This document shows positions 38,600 through 46,391 of a DNA stretch of 64,000 nt, piece by piece. This DNA comes from Sideroxyarcus sp. (GTDB lineage: Bacteria; Pseudomonadota; Gammaproteobacteria; Burkholderiales; Gallionellaceae): assembly GCA_030652215.1 (NCBI GenBank), contig JAUSBC010000003.1:27218-91217 (forward strand), read 5' to 3'. The notes beneath the pieces were generated by a model. The model did not search any database and was not told where the DNA came from. It was given only the letters and a program-made list of their open reading frames with translations. Each line of letters begins with the position of its first letter. The first letter of the stretch is position 1. A program made the translations under genes and the position numbers.

Positions 38600-39322
38600 T
38601 TATTCTATTTCTTCGTCGTCTTCGTCGTAGCGTACGCGCGGCGGATTGCCGTCGTACACCAGGCTCTGTCTGCGCATCATGTAGGCATCGCGAATGAAAC
38701 TGTAGCGGTCGATGATCGCACCATCCAGCACCTTTTCCTGCTCCAGCAGGCCGGCGCGCGAGTTCAATCCCTCCAGCGCCCAGGCGCTGTTGCGCGTGCG
38801 GACATGATCGGTGTTGCTGATCACGCTGACGTAGGTATCGGCATAGCGTCCGGTGCCGTCGCGAATGGAGCTTGGTCCCAGGAACGGTAGAACCAGATAG
38901 GGGCCGCTCGGCACGCCCCAATAGCCCAGGGTCTGGCCAAAATCCTCGTTGTGTTTTTCCAGACGGTCGGTGATGTGGAACAGACCCAGCAGACCGAAGG
39001 TGGTGTTGAAGACCACGCGGGAACCGTCGTGGGCGGCCTGCTTGAACTTGAACTGCAGCAGGTCGTTGGCGGTCACCACCACATCGTCCAGGTTGGAAAA
39101 GAAGTTGCTTACCATGGTCCGCGCGAAGTCGGGCAACGCCGCGTTATAGCCCTGTGCCACGGGTTTCAGGAGTGCCTGGTCCAGCGTGTCGTTGAACGTA
39201 TACACACCGCGGTTGAAAGACTCGAACGGGTCTTTTTGCTGCGAGTACGCACTGATGTTGAGCGTGCCGCAGCCCGTCAATAACAGGCTTGCAAGCAGCA
39301 TGGATATTCGCAACAGGGGCAT
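38600..39322 (-). CDS. mlaA: Outer-membrane lipoprotein MlaA (VacJ)
   Basis: This is a 240-residue lipoprotein (lipobox LLTGC). Family motifs are DPFESFNRGVYTFND, VSNFFSNLDDVVVTANDLLQ, NTTFGLLGLFHITDRL, EDFGQTLGYWGVPSGPYLVLP and GRYADTY. MlaA removes misplaced phospholipids from the outer leaflet and passes them to the Mla pathway. The rest of that pathway (MlaBCDEF) is not adjacent. The start is set at ATG 39322; the Shine-Dalgarno is poor. TATAAT on the minus strand at 39361-39356 is a likely -10 box. Confidence 0.93.
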   Translation of the reverse strand: MPLLRISMLLASLLLTGCGTLNISAYSQQKDPFESFNRGVYTFNDTLDQALLKPVAQGYNAALPDFARTMVSNFFSNLDDVVVTANDLLQFKFKQAAHDGSRVVFNTTFGLLGLFHITDRLEKHNEDFGQTLGYWGVPSGPYLVLPFLGPSSIRDGTGRYADTYVSVISNTDHVRTRNSAWALEGLNSRAGLLEQEKVLDGAIIDRYSFIRDAYMMRRQSLVYDGNPPRVRYDEDDEEIE

Positions 39323-39355
39323 TTTGGGAGGGGTCGAAACTGAATGTTGAGCGCG

Positions 39356-39361
39356 ATTATA
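39356..39361 (-). promoter_or_regulatory. -10 box upstream of mlaA
   Basis: TATAAT on the minus strand, about 34 bp before the mlaA ATG, in the gap shared with the divergent cyclase gene. No good -35 box could be assigned. Confidence 0.4.
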
Positions 39362-39428
39362 GGTTGAAAGCAAGACGCAATGCATCCGTGTTGTTGCATT
39401 CTGCGCAAAGAGATTAGTATTCGCATCT

Positions 39429-41282
39429 ATGGAAACGACACATACACCGGATTCTCGACAGACGTCGCTGCGCATAGGCGCGTTGTTCATTGTGCTGGCT
39501 CTGCTGGAACTGACCTGGCTGCATGCGCTTTCCCCGCTGGAGAATCGCCTGTCCGACTGGCTCGTGCGGCAACAGGCGCAGAGCCTGTTGCCGGATGCCG
39601 ATATCGTCATTGTTGATATCGACGATCCCAGTCTGGCGCGCATGCAGGAAACGGCGGGAAGCTGGCCGTGGCCGCGCTCGGTGCATGGCGAACTGGTGCG
39701 CGGCATCGCGGCGCAGCAGCCCAAAGCCATCGTGTTCGACATCCTGTTCAGCGAGCGCGACACATTCCGTCCGGAGAGCGACCTCGAATTCAACCGCGCC
39801 CTGCGCGGCCTGAACAACGTGTTTTTTCCACTGGTGCATCAGGATGGGGTAACGGACGAAAAGGATGCGCTTGCGGCACAAGTGGCAACCCTGCTCGGCT
39901 TGCAGCGCACGGAGCATGCGGACGACAAGGCGCGCATTGCCGTGCTGCCGCCGCTGGCGGTCGATCCCGCGCACTGGCGCACGGGCAGCATCAACTTCAA
40001 GGAAGATGCCGACGGCGTGGGGCGGCGTTACCAGTTGTATACCGACGTCGGCGGCTGGCTGCTTCCCTCGCTTCCGGCACGCGTTGCGCAGGATATGGGC
40101 TACGCCGTGCCGCAACAGGCTGACATGGTGCTGGCCTGGCGCGGCAAGCCTGGCGCGTTCAAGCATATCTCCTATGCGGATCTGTACGAAGATTTCAATC
40201 GCGAGCACACACAGCGTGCCGCCGGTGAATTGAAGGACAAGATTGTCATCATCGGCACGGCGGCCAGCGGCCTGCATGACGTGCGCGTCACGCCCATGGA
40301 CAGCCTGTATCCGGGCATGGAGATTCTGGCGACCGCCATCGACAACCTGAAAAACGGGCGCATGATGCGTCCCGCCAATCCGGATTTCGCGCTGTACCTC
40401 ACCTTCCTGCTGCTGGCTTTCCTGAACATCGCCTTCCTGCGCGGCATGAACGTAATCAAGGCGGGAATGGTGCTGTTCGCCTCAAGCCTGGCGGCGCTAC
40501 TCGTCAGCTATCTTGCGGTGGCGCAACTGTATCTGTTGCCGGTGCTGACGCCGCTGGTGCTGGCGTGGGGCTGTAACTTCGCTTTCGCGCTGCGCGAGTA
40601 TCTGCGCGAGCGCAAATCGCGCGAGCAGGCGGTGCAGATGTTCAGCCGCTTCGTCAATCCGCATGTGGTGAAAGAGCTGGTGGCGCACGGCGGCCTGAGC
40701 CGCGCGGGCGAGAGCCGCCAGATCACCATTCTGTTTTCGGATATACGCGGTTTCACCACCTTGTCGGAAAAGCGCACGCCGCAGCAGGTGGTGGAATTGT
40801 TGAACCGTTACTTCACATTGCAGGTCGAAGTGGTGTTCCGTCACGGCGGTTCGCTGGACAAGTTCATTGGCGACTGCATCATGGCATTCTGGGGCGCGCC
40901 GCTGGACGATCCGGATCACGCGCGCCATGCGGTGGAGGCGGCGCTGGAGATGGCGCGGGTGTTGCAGCAATTCAAACGCGAGCTGGGGGAGGAGGATGCG
41001 GATTTCGACGTCGGCATCGGCATCCATTCCGGCCCGGCGGTGGTCGGCCTGATCGGTTCCGAGCAGCGCCGCGAATACACCGCCATCGGCGACACGGTGA
41101 ACCTGGGCAGCCGCATCGAGGGACTGACCAAGGGCGTGTCGCGCATTCTGGTGTCGCGCGAGACCATGCAAGCCTGCGGCGATGCATTCGAATTCAAGTC
41201 GTACGGTTCGTTCAAAGTGAAAGGACGCGAACAGGATGTCGAATTGTTCGCGCCGCTGGAAAAAGGAGGGAAGCAGGAATGA
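39429..41282 (+). CDS. CHASE2-domain class III adenylate/guanylate cyclase
   Basis: This is a 617-residue membrane protein. One N-terminal helix (IGALFIVLALLELTWL) is followed by a periplasmic CHASE2 domain (about 45-300; IVIVDIDDPSLARM, GSWPWPRSVHGELV, AIVFDILFSERD, MEILATAIDNL). Three helices come next (about 315-390), then a class III cyclase domain (about 430-610): ILFSDIRGFTTLSE, GGSLDKFIGDCIMAFWGAP, GIGIHSGPAVVGLIG, YTAIGDTVNLGSRIEGL. The two metal-binding Asp are present. It should make cAMP or cGMP in response to an extracytoplasmic signal. Its stop overlaps the start of an SH3-domain gene, which in turn runs into an M48 protease gene, so the three form a tight operon. Confidence 0.92.
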   Translation: METTHTPDSRQTSLRIGALFIVLALLELTWLHALSPLENRLSDWLVRQQAQSLLPDADIVIVDIDDPSLARMQETAGSWPWPRSVHGELVRGIAAQQPKAIVFDILFSERDTFRPESDLEFNRALRGLNNVFFPLVHQDGVTDEKDALAAQVATLLGLQRTEHADDKARIAVLPPLAVDPAHWRTGSINFKEDADGVGRRYQLYTDVGGWLLPSLPARVAQDMGYAVPQQADMVLAWRGKPGAFKHISYADLYEDFNREHTQRAAGELKDKIVIIGTAASGLHDVRVTPMDSLYPGMEILATAIDNLKNGRMMRPANPDFALYLTFLLLAFLNIAFLRGMNVIKAGMVLFASSLAALLVSYLAVAQLYLLPVLTPLVLAWGCNFAFALREYLRERKSREQAVQMFSRFVNPHVVKELVAHGGLSRAGESRQITILFSDIRGFTTLSEKRTPQQVVELLNRYFTLQVEVVFRHGGSLDKFIGDCIMAFWGAPLDDPDHARHAVEAALEMARVLQQFKRELGEEDADFDVGIGIHSGPAVVGLIGSEQRREYTAIGDTVNLGSRIEGLTKGVSRILVSRETMQACGDAFEFKSYGSFKVKGREQDVELFAPLEKGGKQE

Positions 41283-41773
41283 AAAAACTATTACTACTCT
41301 GTGCGCTGCTCGGTTTCGTGCCCGCAGTCTGGGCCGGGGGTTATGCCAACACCCTGCGTACCACCGAGCTCAAAGCCAAGCCGTACACGGATTCGCAGAC
41401 GCTGGCGACGCTGCCGCAGCGGACCCGGGTGGAAGTGCTGGCGCGCAAATCGGGCTGGACCCAGGTCAAGACGGCCACCGCCAGCGGCTGGGTGAAGATG
41501 CTGAGCCTGAAGCTGGAAACCGGCGCGCAAGCCAAACGCGGCGATAACGGGCTGGGCACGCTGTTCAACGTCGCGTCAACCGGCAGGAGCGGCAGCACCG
41601 TGACCACCGGCGTACGCGGCCTGTCCGAAGAGCAGTTGACGAACGCCAAACCCGACCCGCAGGCGCTGCAGGACGCGAAACGCTATGTCGTCAGCCGCGA
41701 GGAAGCGCAGCGCTATGCCGCAGAAGGCAAGCTGAATGCGCAGAGCGTCGGCTATTTGAACGGAGGTCAATGA
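41279..41773 (+). CDS. Exported SH3b-domain protein
   Basis: This is a 164-residue protein with a signal peptide (LLLLCALLGFVPAVWAGG) and one bacterial SH3 domain at about residues 20-80 (LRTTELKAKPYTDSQTLATLPQRTRVEVLARKSGWTQVKT broken here into its core: TLPQRTRVEVL and GWTQVK). The C-terminal ~75 residues are low in known motifs and contain VRGLSEEQL. Such domains often bind peptidoglycan or partner proteins in the periplasm. ATG 41279 overlaps the cyclase stop by 4 bp, and the stop overlaps the start region of the protease gene. Confidence 0.8.
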   Translation: MKKLLLLCALLGFVPAVWAGGYANTLRTTELKAKPYTDSQTLATLPQRTRVEVLARKSGWTQVKTATASGWVKMLSLKLETGAQAKRGDNGLGTLFNVASTGRSGSTVTTGVRGLSEEQLTNAKPDPQALQDAKRYVVSREEAQRYAAEGKLNAQSVGYLNGGQ

Positions 41774-42621
41774 TGAAAACGAAACAGACGATATTCATGC
41801 TGTGTTTGCTGGGTGCGGCGTTTTCCGCCGGGGCTTTCGATTTCGGCAAAGTCGACTGGAAGAAGGCGGCCGAGACTGTGAAGAAGGTGCAAAAGGCCAA
41901 CGCCGAAGTCAACGAACCGCAGGAAATCACGTTGGGCGAAGGCATCGCCAGCAACCTGCTGGGCGCGGCGCCGTTGCTGGATAACCCTGAAGTGCAGATG
42001 TATGTGAACCGCATCGGGCGCTGGCTTGCCATGCAAACGGAGCGCCCCGATCTGCCCTGGCAGTTCGGCGTGCTGGACGACAGCGATGTGAATGCCTTCG
42101 CCGCACCCGGCGGTTATGTGTTCATCACCAAAGGGCTGCTGGCGCAAATGAACAGCGAAGCGGAGCTGGCGGGCGTGCTGGCGCATGAAATATCACATGT
42201 GCTGCGCAAGCACCATTTGCAGGCACTGAAGAAAGGGGCGCAAACCGAATTGCTGTCCGATCTGGCGAACGACGCGATCCGGAACAAGGGCGGCGACCCC
42301 AGGTTGACCAAGCTGGTCAGCGCGGGCACCGAAGTGTATGCGCGCGGTCTGGACAAGAACGACGAGTTCGAGGCGGATCGCATGGGCGTGGTCATCGCCG
42401 CGCGTGCCGGTTACGACCCCTATGGATTGCCAGCGGTGTTGCAGACCCTGCAGGCTATCAAGCCCGGGGATTCCAGTTTTGCGCTGATGTTCAAGACGCA
42501 CCCGGCGCTTGCGGACAGGCTGAGCCTGCTGGAGCAGAAGATGTCCGGCCCATTCGCAGGCCTGGAGAACCAACCCGACCTCGCGCCGCGCTTTCTGCAG
42601 GCTTTGGGGGCGGCAAAATAA
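41773..42621 (+). CDS. Periplasmic M48-family zinc metalloprotease
   Basis: This is a 282-residue protein with a signal peptide (IFMLCLLGAAFSAGAF) and an M48C-type catalytic domain: VNRIGRWLAMQ, FGVLDDSDVNAFAAPGGYVFITKGLL, zinc motif VLAHEISHVLRKH, and NDEFEADRMGV with the third ligand Glu. It resembles LoiP/YggG or the protease part of BepA, without TPR repeats. GGAGG is 6 bp before ATG 41773 and 3 bp before ATG 41770, so 41773 is chosen. Together with the SH3 protein and CHASE2 cyclase it makes an envelope-related operon. Substrates are unknown. Confidence 0.88.
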   Translation: MKTKQTIFMLCLLGAAFSAGAFDFGKVDWKKAAETVKKVQKANAEVNEPQEITLGEGIASNLLGAAPLLDNPEVQMYVNRIGRWLAMQTERPDLPWQFGVLDDSDVNAFAAPGGYVFITKGLLAQMNSEAELAGVLAHEISHVLRKHHLQALKKGAQTELLSDLANDAIRNKGGDPRLTKLVSAGTEVYARGLDKNDEFEADRMGVVIAARAGYDPYGLPAVLQTLQAIKPGDSSFALMFKTHPALADRLSLLEQKMSGPFAGLENQPDLAPRFLQALGAAK

Positions 42622-42692
42622 TCGGACAGTCCAGGACGGGGAGTTGAATTTTTGCAGGCAAGCGGTTTCATTAACGGAAAGGGGTGAAGGTC

Positions 42693-43091
42693 ATGAGCAT
42701 CGTGCGTGAGTTCAAGGAGTTTGCCGTCAGGGGGAATGTGATCGACATGGCCGTGGGGGTGGTGGTGGGTTCGGCATTCGGCAAGATCGTTTCGTCCATC
42801 GTGTCCGACGTCATCATGCCGCCGATAGGCGTCCTGCTGGGCGGGGTCAACTTCTCGGACCTGGCGTTCACCATCAAGGAAGCAGCCGAGGGCGCTCCCG
42901 CAGTGGTGATTGCCTACGGCAAATTCGTTCAGACCATCATCGACTTCACGATCATCGCGTTCGCCATATTCGTGGTAGTCAGGTTGATCAATTCTCTGAA
43001 GAAGAAAGCGGAAGCTGCGCCCGCGCCACCTTCCAATCAGGAAGTCCTGCTGGCCGAGATCCGCGATTTGCTCCAGAAGCAGGCGCAATAA
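42693..43091 (+). CDS. mscL: Large-conductance mechanosensitive channel
   Basis: This is a 132-residue protein with the MscL signature: cytoplasmic N-terminal helix ([19 protein letters not shown]), TM1 with [14 protein letters not shown], a periplasmic loop, TM2 ([19 protein letters not shown]) and the C-terminal bundle helix. It opens under membrane tension to release solutes during osmotic downshock. ATG 42693 is chosen over the GTG at 42684. It stands alone after the protease operon. Confidence 0.95.
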   Translation: MSIVREFKEFAVRGNVIDMAVGVVVGSAFGKIVSSIVSDVIMPPIGVLLGGVNFSDLAFTIKEAAEGAPAVVIAYGKFVQTIIDFTIIAFAIFVVVRLINSLKKKAEAAPAPPSNQEVLLAEIRDLLQKQAQ

Positions 43092-43114
43092 TTCAACCAA
43101 AATTGTCCATTAGG

Positions 43115-43244
43115 CCGTCATACCGGCGAAAGCCGGTATCCAGTAATGAAACAATGCGCCGCGAAGCGGACAAAACCATGATGTCGTCCCACTTGCGTGG
43201 GAAATATTTGATCATCTGGATTCCGGCCTTCGCCGGAATGACGG
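43115..43244. repeat. Inverted repeat with CCGGCGAA-type arms
   Basis: The 29-bp arms at 43115-43143 and 43216-43244 differ at three positions; each holds a CCGGCGAAnGCCGG hairpin. The ~70-bp interior has no clear ORF. Similar CCGTCAT..CCGGCGAA..CCAG repeats are common in beta- and gammaproteobacteria (recalled, not searched). Confidence 0.75.
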
Positions 43245-43307
43245 GGTATTTCTATGAACTGTTTGGATTCAAGGCAATCGCAGCGCCCGGCGCAAGGCCG
43301 GGCTGGT

Positions 43308-43853
43308 TCAGCGCGGTGCAGGCGGCTCGATGTCGGTGTTGCGGAAGATGAAGTTGCCGCGTCTGCGGTCGTCGAAGAAGTGTTCCAGCGTGTAGCGTAT
43401 CGGCCGGAAGGCCAGCGTATCCCAGGGGATTTCATCCTCGCCAAAGAGTTCCACTTCCAGACTTTCCACACCCGGCGAGAAATCTAGATCGAGCAGCTTC
43501 GCGCGGAACAGCAACTGTACCTGGTCGATGTAGGGCAGGTTGTACATCGCGTACAGCCCCAGAACGTCGATGCGCGCATTGGCCTCTTCCAGCGTTTCGC
43601 GCGCGGCGGCCTGGGTGGTGGTTTCGCCGTTTTCCATGAACCCGGCGGGCAAGGTCCAAAAACCTTTGCGCGGCTCGATGGCGCGGCGGCACAGCAGGAT
43701 GCGCCCGTCCGCCCATTCCGGGATGGCGCCGGCGATGATTTTCGGGTTTTGGTAATGAATGGTGTTGCAGACGGTGCAGATGTGGCGCTCGCGGTGGTCG
43801 TCCTGCGGCAATCGCAGTTCGACGGGCGCACCGCAAGTCGCGCAATATTTCAC
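43308..43853 (-). CDS. Nudix hydrolase with N-terminal zinc ribbon
   Basis: This is a 181-residue protein starting at GTG 43853, behind GGAG in the last codons of bamD. A CxxC-CxxC zinc ribbon (YCATCGAPV, HICTVCNTIHY) precedes a Nudix domain with the box GFMENGETTTQAAARETLEEA, which fits GX5EX7REUXEEXGU in spacing and acidic residues but ends AN rather than UG-type residues. The usual substrates are NDP-sugars, ADP-ribose or NADH-like dinucleotides; the exact one is not predictable. It is cotranscribed with bamD (4-bp gap). Confidence 0.88.
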   Translation of the reverse strand: MKYCATCGAPVELRLPQDDHRERHICTVCNTIHYQNPKIIAGAIPEWADGRILLCRRAIEPRKGFWTLPAGFMENGETTTQAAARETLEEANARIDVLGLYAMYNLPYIDQVQLLFRAKLLDLDFSPGVESLEVELFGEDEIPWDTLAFRPIRYTLEHFFDDRRRGNFIFRNTDIEPPAPR

Positions 43854-43857
43854 GGCA

Positions 43858-44646
43858 TCAGCTCCAGAACTTCCACCACTGCCCGGTCTGCGGCATTTCT
43901 CTTGTGACCGGCTTCACGCCGTCCCTGGCGACGTTGAGGTCGAGGATGCGTTGCGTGTCTTTTTGCAGGTCGGGCATGCCCATTGCGCCGTAGGCCTGCA
44001 CCATGATCTGCAGCGCATCGCGCGTCTGCGGGGACTGCGGGAAGCTGGTCAGCACGACTTTTGCACGGTTGACGGCGGCGACGTAGGCGCCGCGCCGCAG
44101 ATAGTAGCTGGCGGCGTGGATTTCGGAGTTGGCCAGCGTGTTGAGCAGGTATTGCATGCGTACCCTGGAATCTTCGGCGTAGCGGCTGTCCGGGAAGCGC
44201 GTGATCAGCTCCTTGAACGCATCGAACGATTCGCGCATCGAGGCGGGGTCCCGATCCGCGGGGTCCTGCATGAACCAGGTGCCGAGCATGCTGTTGATGT
44301 TCTCGTTGAAATGGATGAGTCCCTTGAGATAGAACATGTAATCCAGCGTGGGGCTGTTCGGATACTGCTTGACGAAGCGATCCACCGCGGCCAGCGCCGC
44401 TTCCGGCTCTTCGTGTTTGAAATAGGCGTAGGCGATCTCCATTTGCGACTGCTGCGCGTGGCGGCCGTAGGGGAAACGCGATTGTAGCGTCTCCAACTGC
44501 TTGATTGCCTTCTCATAGGCCTTGTCCTGCAGCGACTCCTGCGCCTGCGCATACAGCTCGTCGGCGGTGTAATTGTCCTCTTTTGCGGGATCGGAACTGC
44601 AAGCAACTAACGTGAACAGGAGGAAAACAGCTAAACTATGGCGCAT
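43858..44646 (-). CDS. bamD: Outer-membrane assembly lipoprotein BamD
   Basis: This is a 262-residue lipoprotein (lipobox LVAC, then SSDPAKED). Five TPR-like helical repeats typical of BamD are visible: LYAQAQESLQDKAYEKAIKQL, SRFPYGRHAQQSQMEIAYAYF, RFVKQYPNSPTLDYMFYLKGL, ITRFPDSRYAEDSRVRMQYL, VLTSFPQSPQTRDALQIM. It is an essential partner of BamA in outer-membrane protein insertion. Its ATG (44646-44644) overlaps the rluD ATG on the other strand, and its likely promoter lies inside rluD. Confidence 0.95.
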   Translation of the reverse strand: MRHSLAVFLLFTLVACSSDPAKEDNYTADELYAQAQESLQDKAYEKAIKQLETLQSRFPYGRHAQQSQMEIAYAYFKHEEPEAALAAVDRFVKQYPNSPTLDYMFYLKGLIHFNENINSMLGTWFMQDPADRDPASMRESFDAFKELITRFPDSRYAEDSRVRMQYLLNTLANSEIHAASYYLRRGAYVAAVNRAKVVLTSFPQSPQTRDALQIMVQAYGAMGMPDLQKDTQRILDLNVARDGVKPVTREMPQTGQWWKFWS

Positions 44647-45640
44647 GATAGAACCCGAAGATGATTTACCCGATTATAGCAAAGACGAAGAGTCTGCCGA
44701 CCCGCTTGAGATGCGGGTGCCCACGGAACACGGCGGACTGCGCCTGGACCAGGCTCTCGTAAAGCTGTTTCCCGAATACTCGCGCAGCCGCCTGCAGGAC
44801 TGGGTCACGCAGGGGCTGGTCACGGTCAACGGCAAGCCCGCCAGCGTCAAGCAAAAGGTGTGGGGCGGCGAGGATATTTGCGTGACACCGCAGATCCATC
44901 CTTCCGAACAACCCTACCTGGCCGAGGATATCCCGCTTGATGTGGTGTACGAGGACGATTCCATACTGGTTATCGACAAACCCGTCGGGTTGGTGGTGCA
45001 TCCGGGCAGCGGCAACTGGGAGGGCACGCTGCTCAATGCGCTGCTGCACCACGCACCGCAGTTGGCCGATGTGCCGCGCGCGGGCATTGTGCACCGTCTG
45101 GACAAGGACACCAGCGGCCTGATGGTGGTGGCCAAGACCCTGGTTGCGCAGACCGCACTGGTGCGCCAGATGCAGAAACGCAGCGTGAAACGCGAATACC
45201 TTGCGCTGGTGTGGGGCGAAATCGACTACGGCGGCACAATCGACCTGCCAATCGGACGCCATCCCTCGCAGCGCGTGAAAATGGCGGTGATCGAAGGTGG
45301 CAAGGATGCCATCACGCATTTCGCCGTGGAAGCCAATTTCCCCAGTTGCACGCTGCTGCGCTGCCGTCTCGAGACCGGACGCACGCACCAGATCCGCGTG
45401 CACCTGACGCACTTCGGTCATCCCCTGGTCGGCGACACCGTCTACCAGAAGGGCGTGCAGAAATGCGTACTGCCGTTGCGCGAACTGTTGAACGGCTTCC
45501 CGAGGCAGGCGTTGCACGCCACCAAACTCGCGCTCGTGCATCCGGATACCGGCGAACTGATGGAATGGGAAGTGCCGCTACCGGAGGACATGGAAGAGCT
45601 GCTGGACCGCATCGACGAGGCGAGCGATGGGGTTGCCTGA
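44645..45640 (+). CDS. rluD: 23S rRNA pseudouridine synthase RluD
   Basis: This is a 331-residue enzyme that makes pseudouridines 1911/1915/1917 in 23S rRNA helix 69. An acidic N-terminal tail (IEPEDDLPDYSKDEES) precedes an S4 RNA-binding domain (GLRLDQALVKLFPEYSRSRLQ) and the RsuA/RluD catalytic domain with GIVHRLDKDTSGLM (catalytic Asp) and GRTHQIRVH. ATG 44645 overlaps the bamD start; ATG 44711 would trim the acidic tail and is an alternative. Its last 14 bp overlap pgeF. Confidence 0.94.
   Translation: MIEPEDDLPDYSKDEESADPLEMRVPTEHGGLRLDQALVKLFPEYSRSRLQDWVTQGLVTVNGKPASVKQKVWGGEDICVTPQIHPSEQPYLAEDIPLDVVYEDDSILVIDKPVGLVVHPGSGNWEGTLLNALLHHAPQLADVPRAGIVHRLDKDTSGLMVVAKTLVAQTALVRQMQKRSVKREYLALVWGEIDYGGTIDLPIGRHPSQRVKMAVIEGGKDAITHFAVEANFPSCTLLRCRLETGRTHQIRVHLTHFGHPLVGDTVYQKGVQKCVLPLRELLNGFPRQALHATKLALVHPDTGELMEWEVPLPEDMEELLDRIDEASDGVA
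44673..44700 (-). promoter_or_regulatory. Probable bamD promoter inside rluD
   Basis: Minus strand: TCGGCA (44700-44695), a 16-bp spacer, and a perfect TATAAT (44678-44673), about 27 bp before the bamD ATG. It occupies the codons for the acidic N-terminal tail of RluD. Confidence 0.55.
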
Positions 45641-46379
45641 GCACTGCATCGTGCCGGACTGGCCGGCACCCGCCGGCGTCAAAGCCCTGCAAACCACACG
45701 CCACGGCGGCATCAGCGCTGCCCCCTACGACACCCTCAATCTAGGGTTGCATGTCGGCGACGACCCGGTACGCGTGAACCGCAATCGCCAGTTGCTTTCG
45801 CAGCTCATGCCGAGCGAGCCGGTGTGGCTGGAGCAGGTTCACGGCACGGTTGTGGCCGATGCGGATGCGGCGGCCTGCCGCGTCGTGGCCGATGCCAGCA
45901 TCGCGCGCAAGCGCGGCTCGGTATGCGTGGTGATGACGGCGGATTGCCTGCCGGTGTTGCTGTGCGACGAAGACGGCACCGTGGTCGGCGCGGCGCATGC
46001 GGGCTGGAAAGGTCTGGTGGCTGGCGTCATCGAAGCAACCGTGCAAGAAATGGGCGTTGCGCCGCAGAAATTGCTGGCCTGGCTGGGGCCGACCATAGGG
46101 CCGCATGCATTTGAAGTGGGTGAGGACGTGCGCGCGGCGTTCATGGCGCACGATGCCAAAGCGGCCGAAGCTTTCGTTCCGCATGGCGCGGAAGGAAAGT
46201 ACCACGCCGACATCTGCATGCTCGCGCGCCGGCGCCTGAACGCACTCGGTATCACCCGAATCCACGGCGGCACCCACTGCACCTTTCACCAGAAAGACAA
46301 ATTCTTCTCCTACCGTCGCGACGGCGTGACCGGTCGCATGGGCACGTTCATCTGGCTGGCCGATGGTGCCGGTGCCTGA
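45627..46379 (+). CDS. pgeF: PgeF/YfiH family (laccase-domain) protein
   Basis: This is a 250-residue protein with the YfiH fold. Metal/active-site motifs are WLEQVHGTVV, MTADCLPVLLCD, GAAHAGWKGL, LGPTIGPHAFEVGEDV and GGTHCTFHQKDKFFSYRRDG. Family members were first annotated as polyphenol oxidases; later work assigns roles in removing a misincorporated peptidoglycan residue (PgeF) and purine nucleoside phosphorolysis. It overlaps rluD by 14 bp, a conserved pairing in proteobacteria. Confidence 0.92.
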   Translation: MGLPEHCIVPDWPAPAGVKALQTTRHGGISAAPYDTLNLGLHVGDDPVRVNRNRQLLSQLMPSEPVWLEQVHGTVVADADAAACRVVADASIARKRGSVCVVMTADCLPVLLCDEDGTVVGAAHAGWKGLVAGVIEATVQEMGVAPQKLLAWLGPTIGPHAFEVGEDVRAAFMAHDAKAAEAFVPHGAEGKYHADICMLARRRLNALGITRIHGGTHCTFHQKDKFFSYRRDGVTGRMGTFIWLADGAGA

Positions 46380-46391
46380 GTCGGGAATGCC

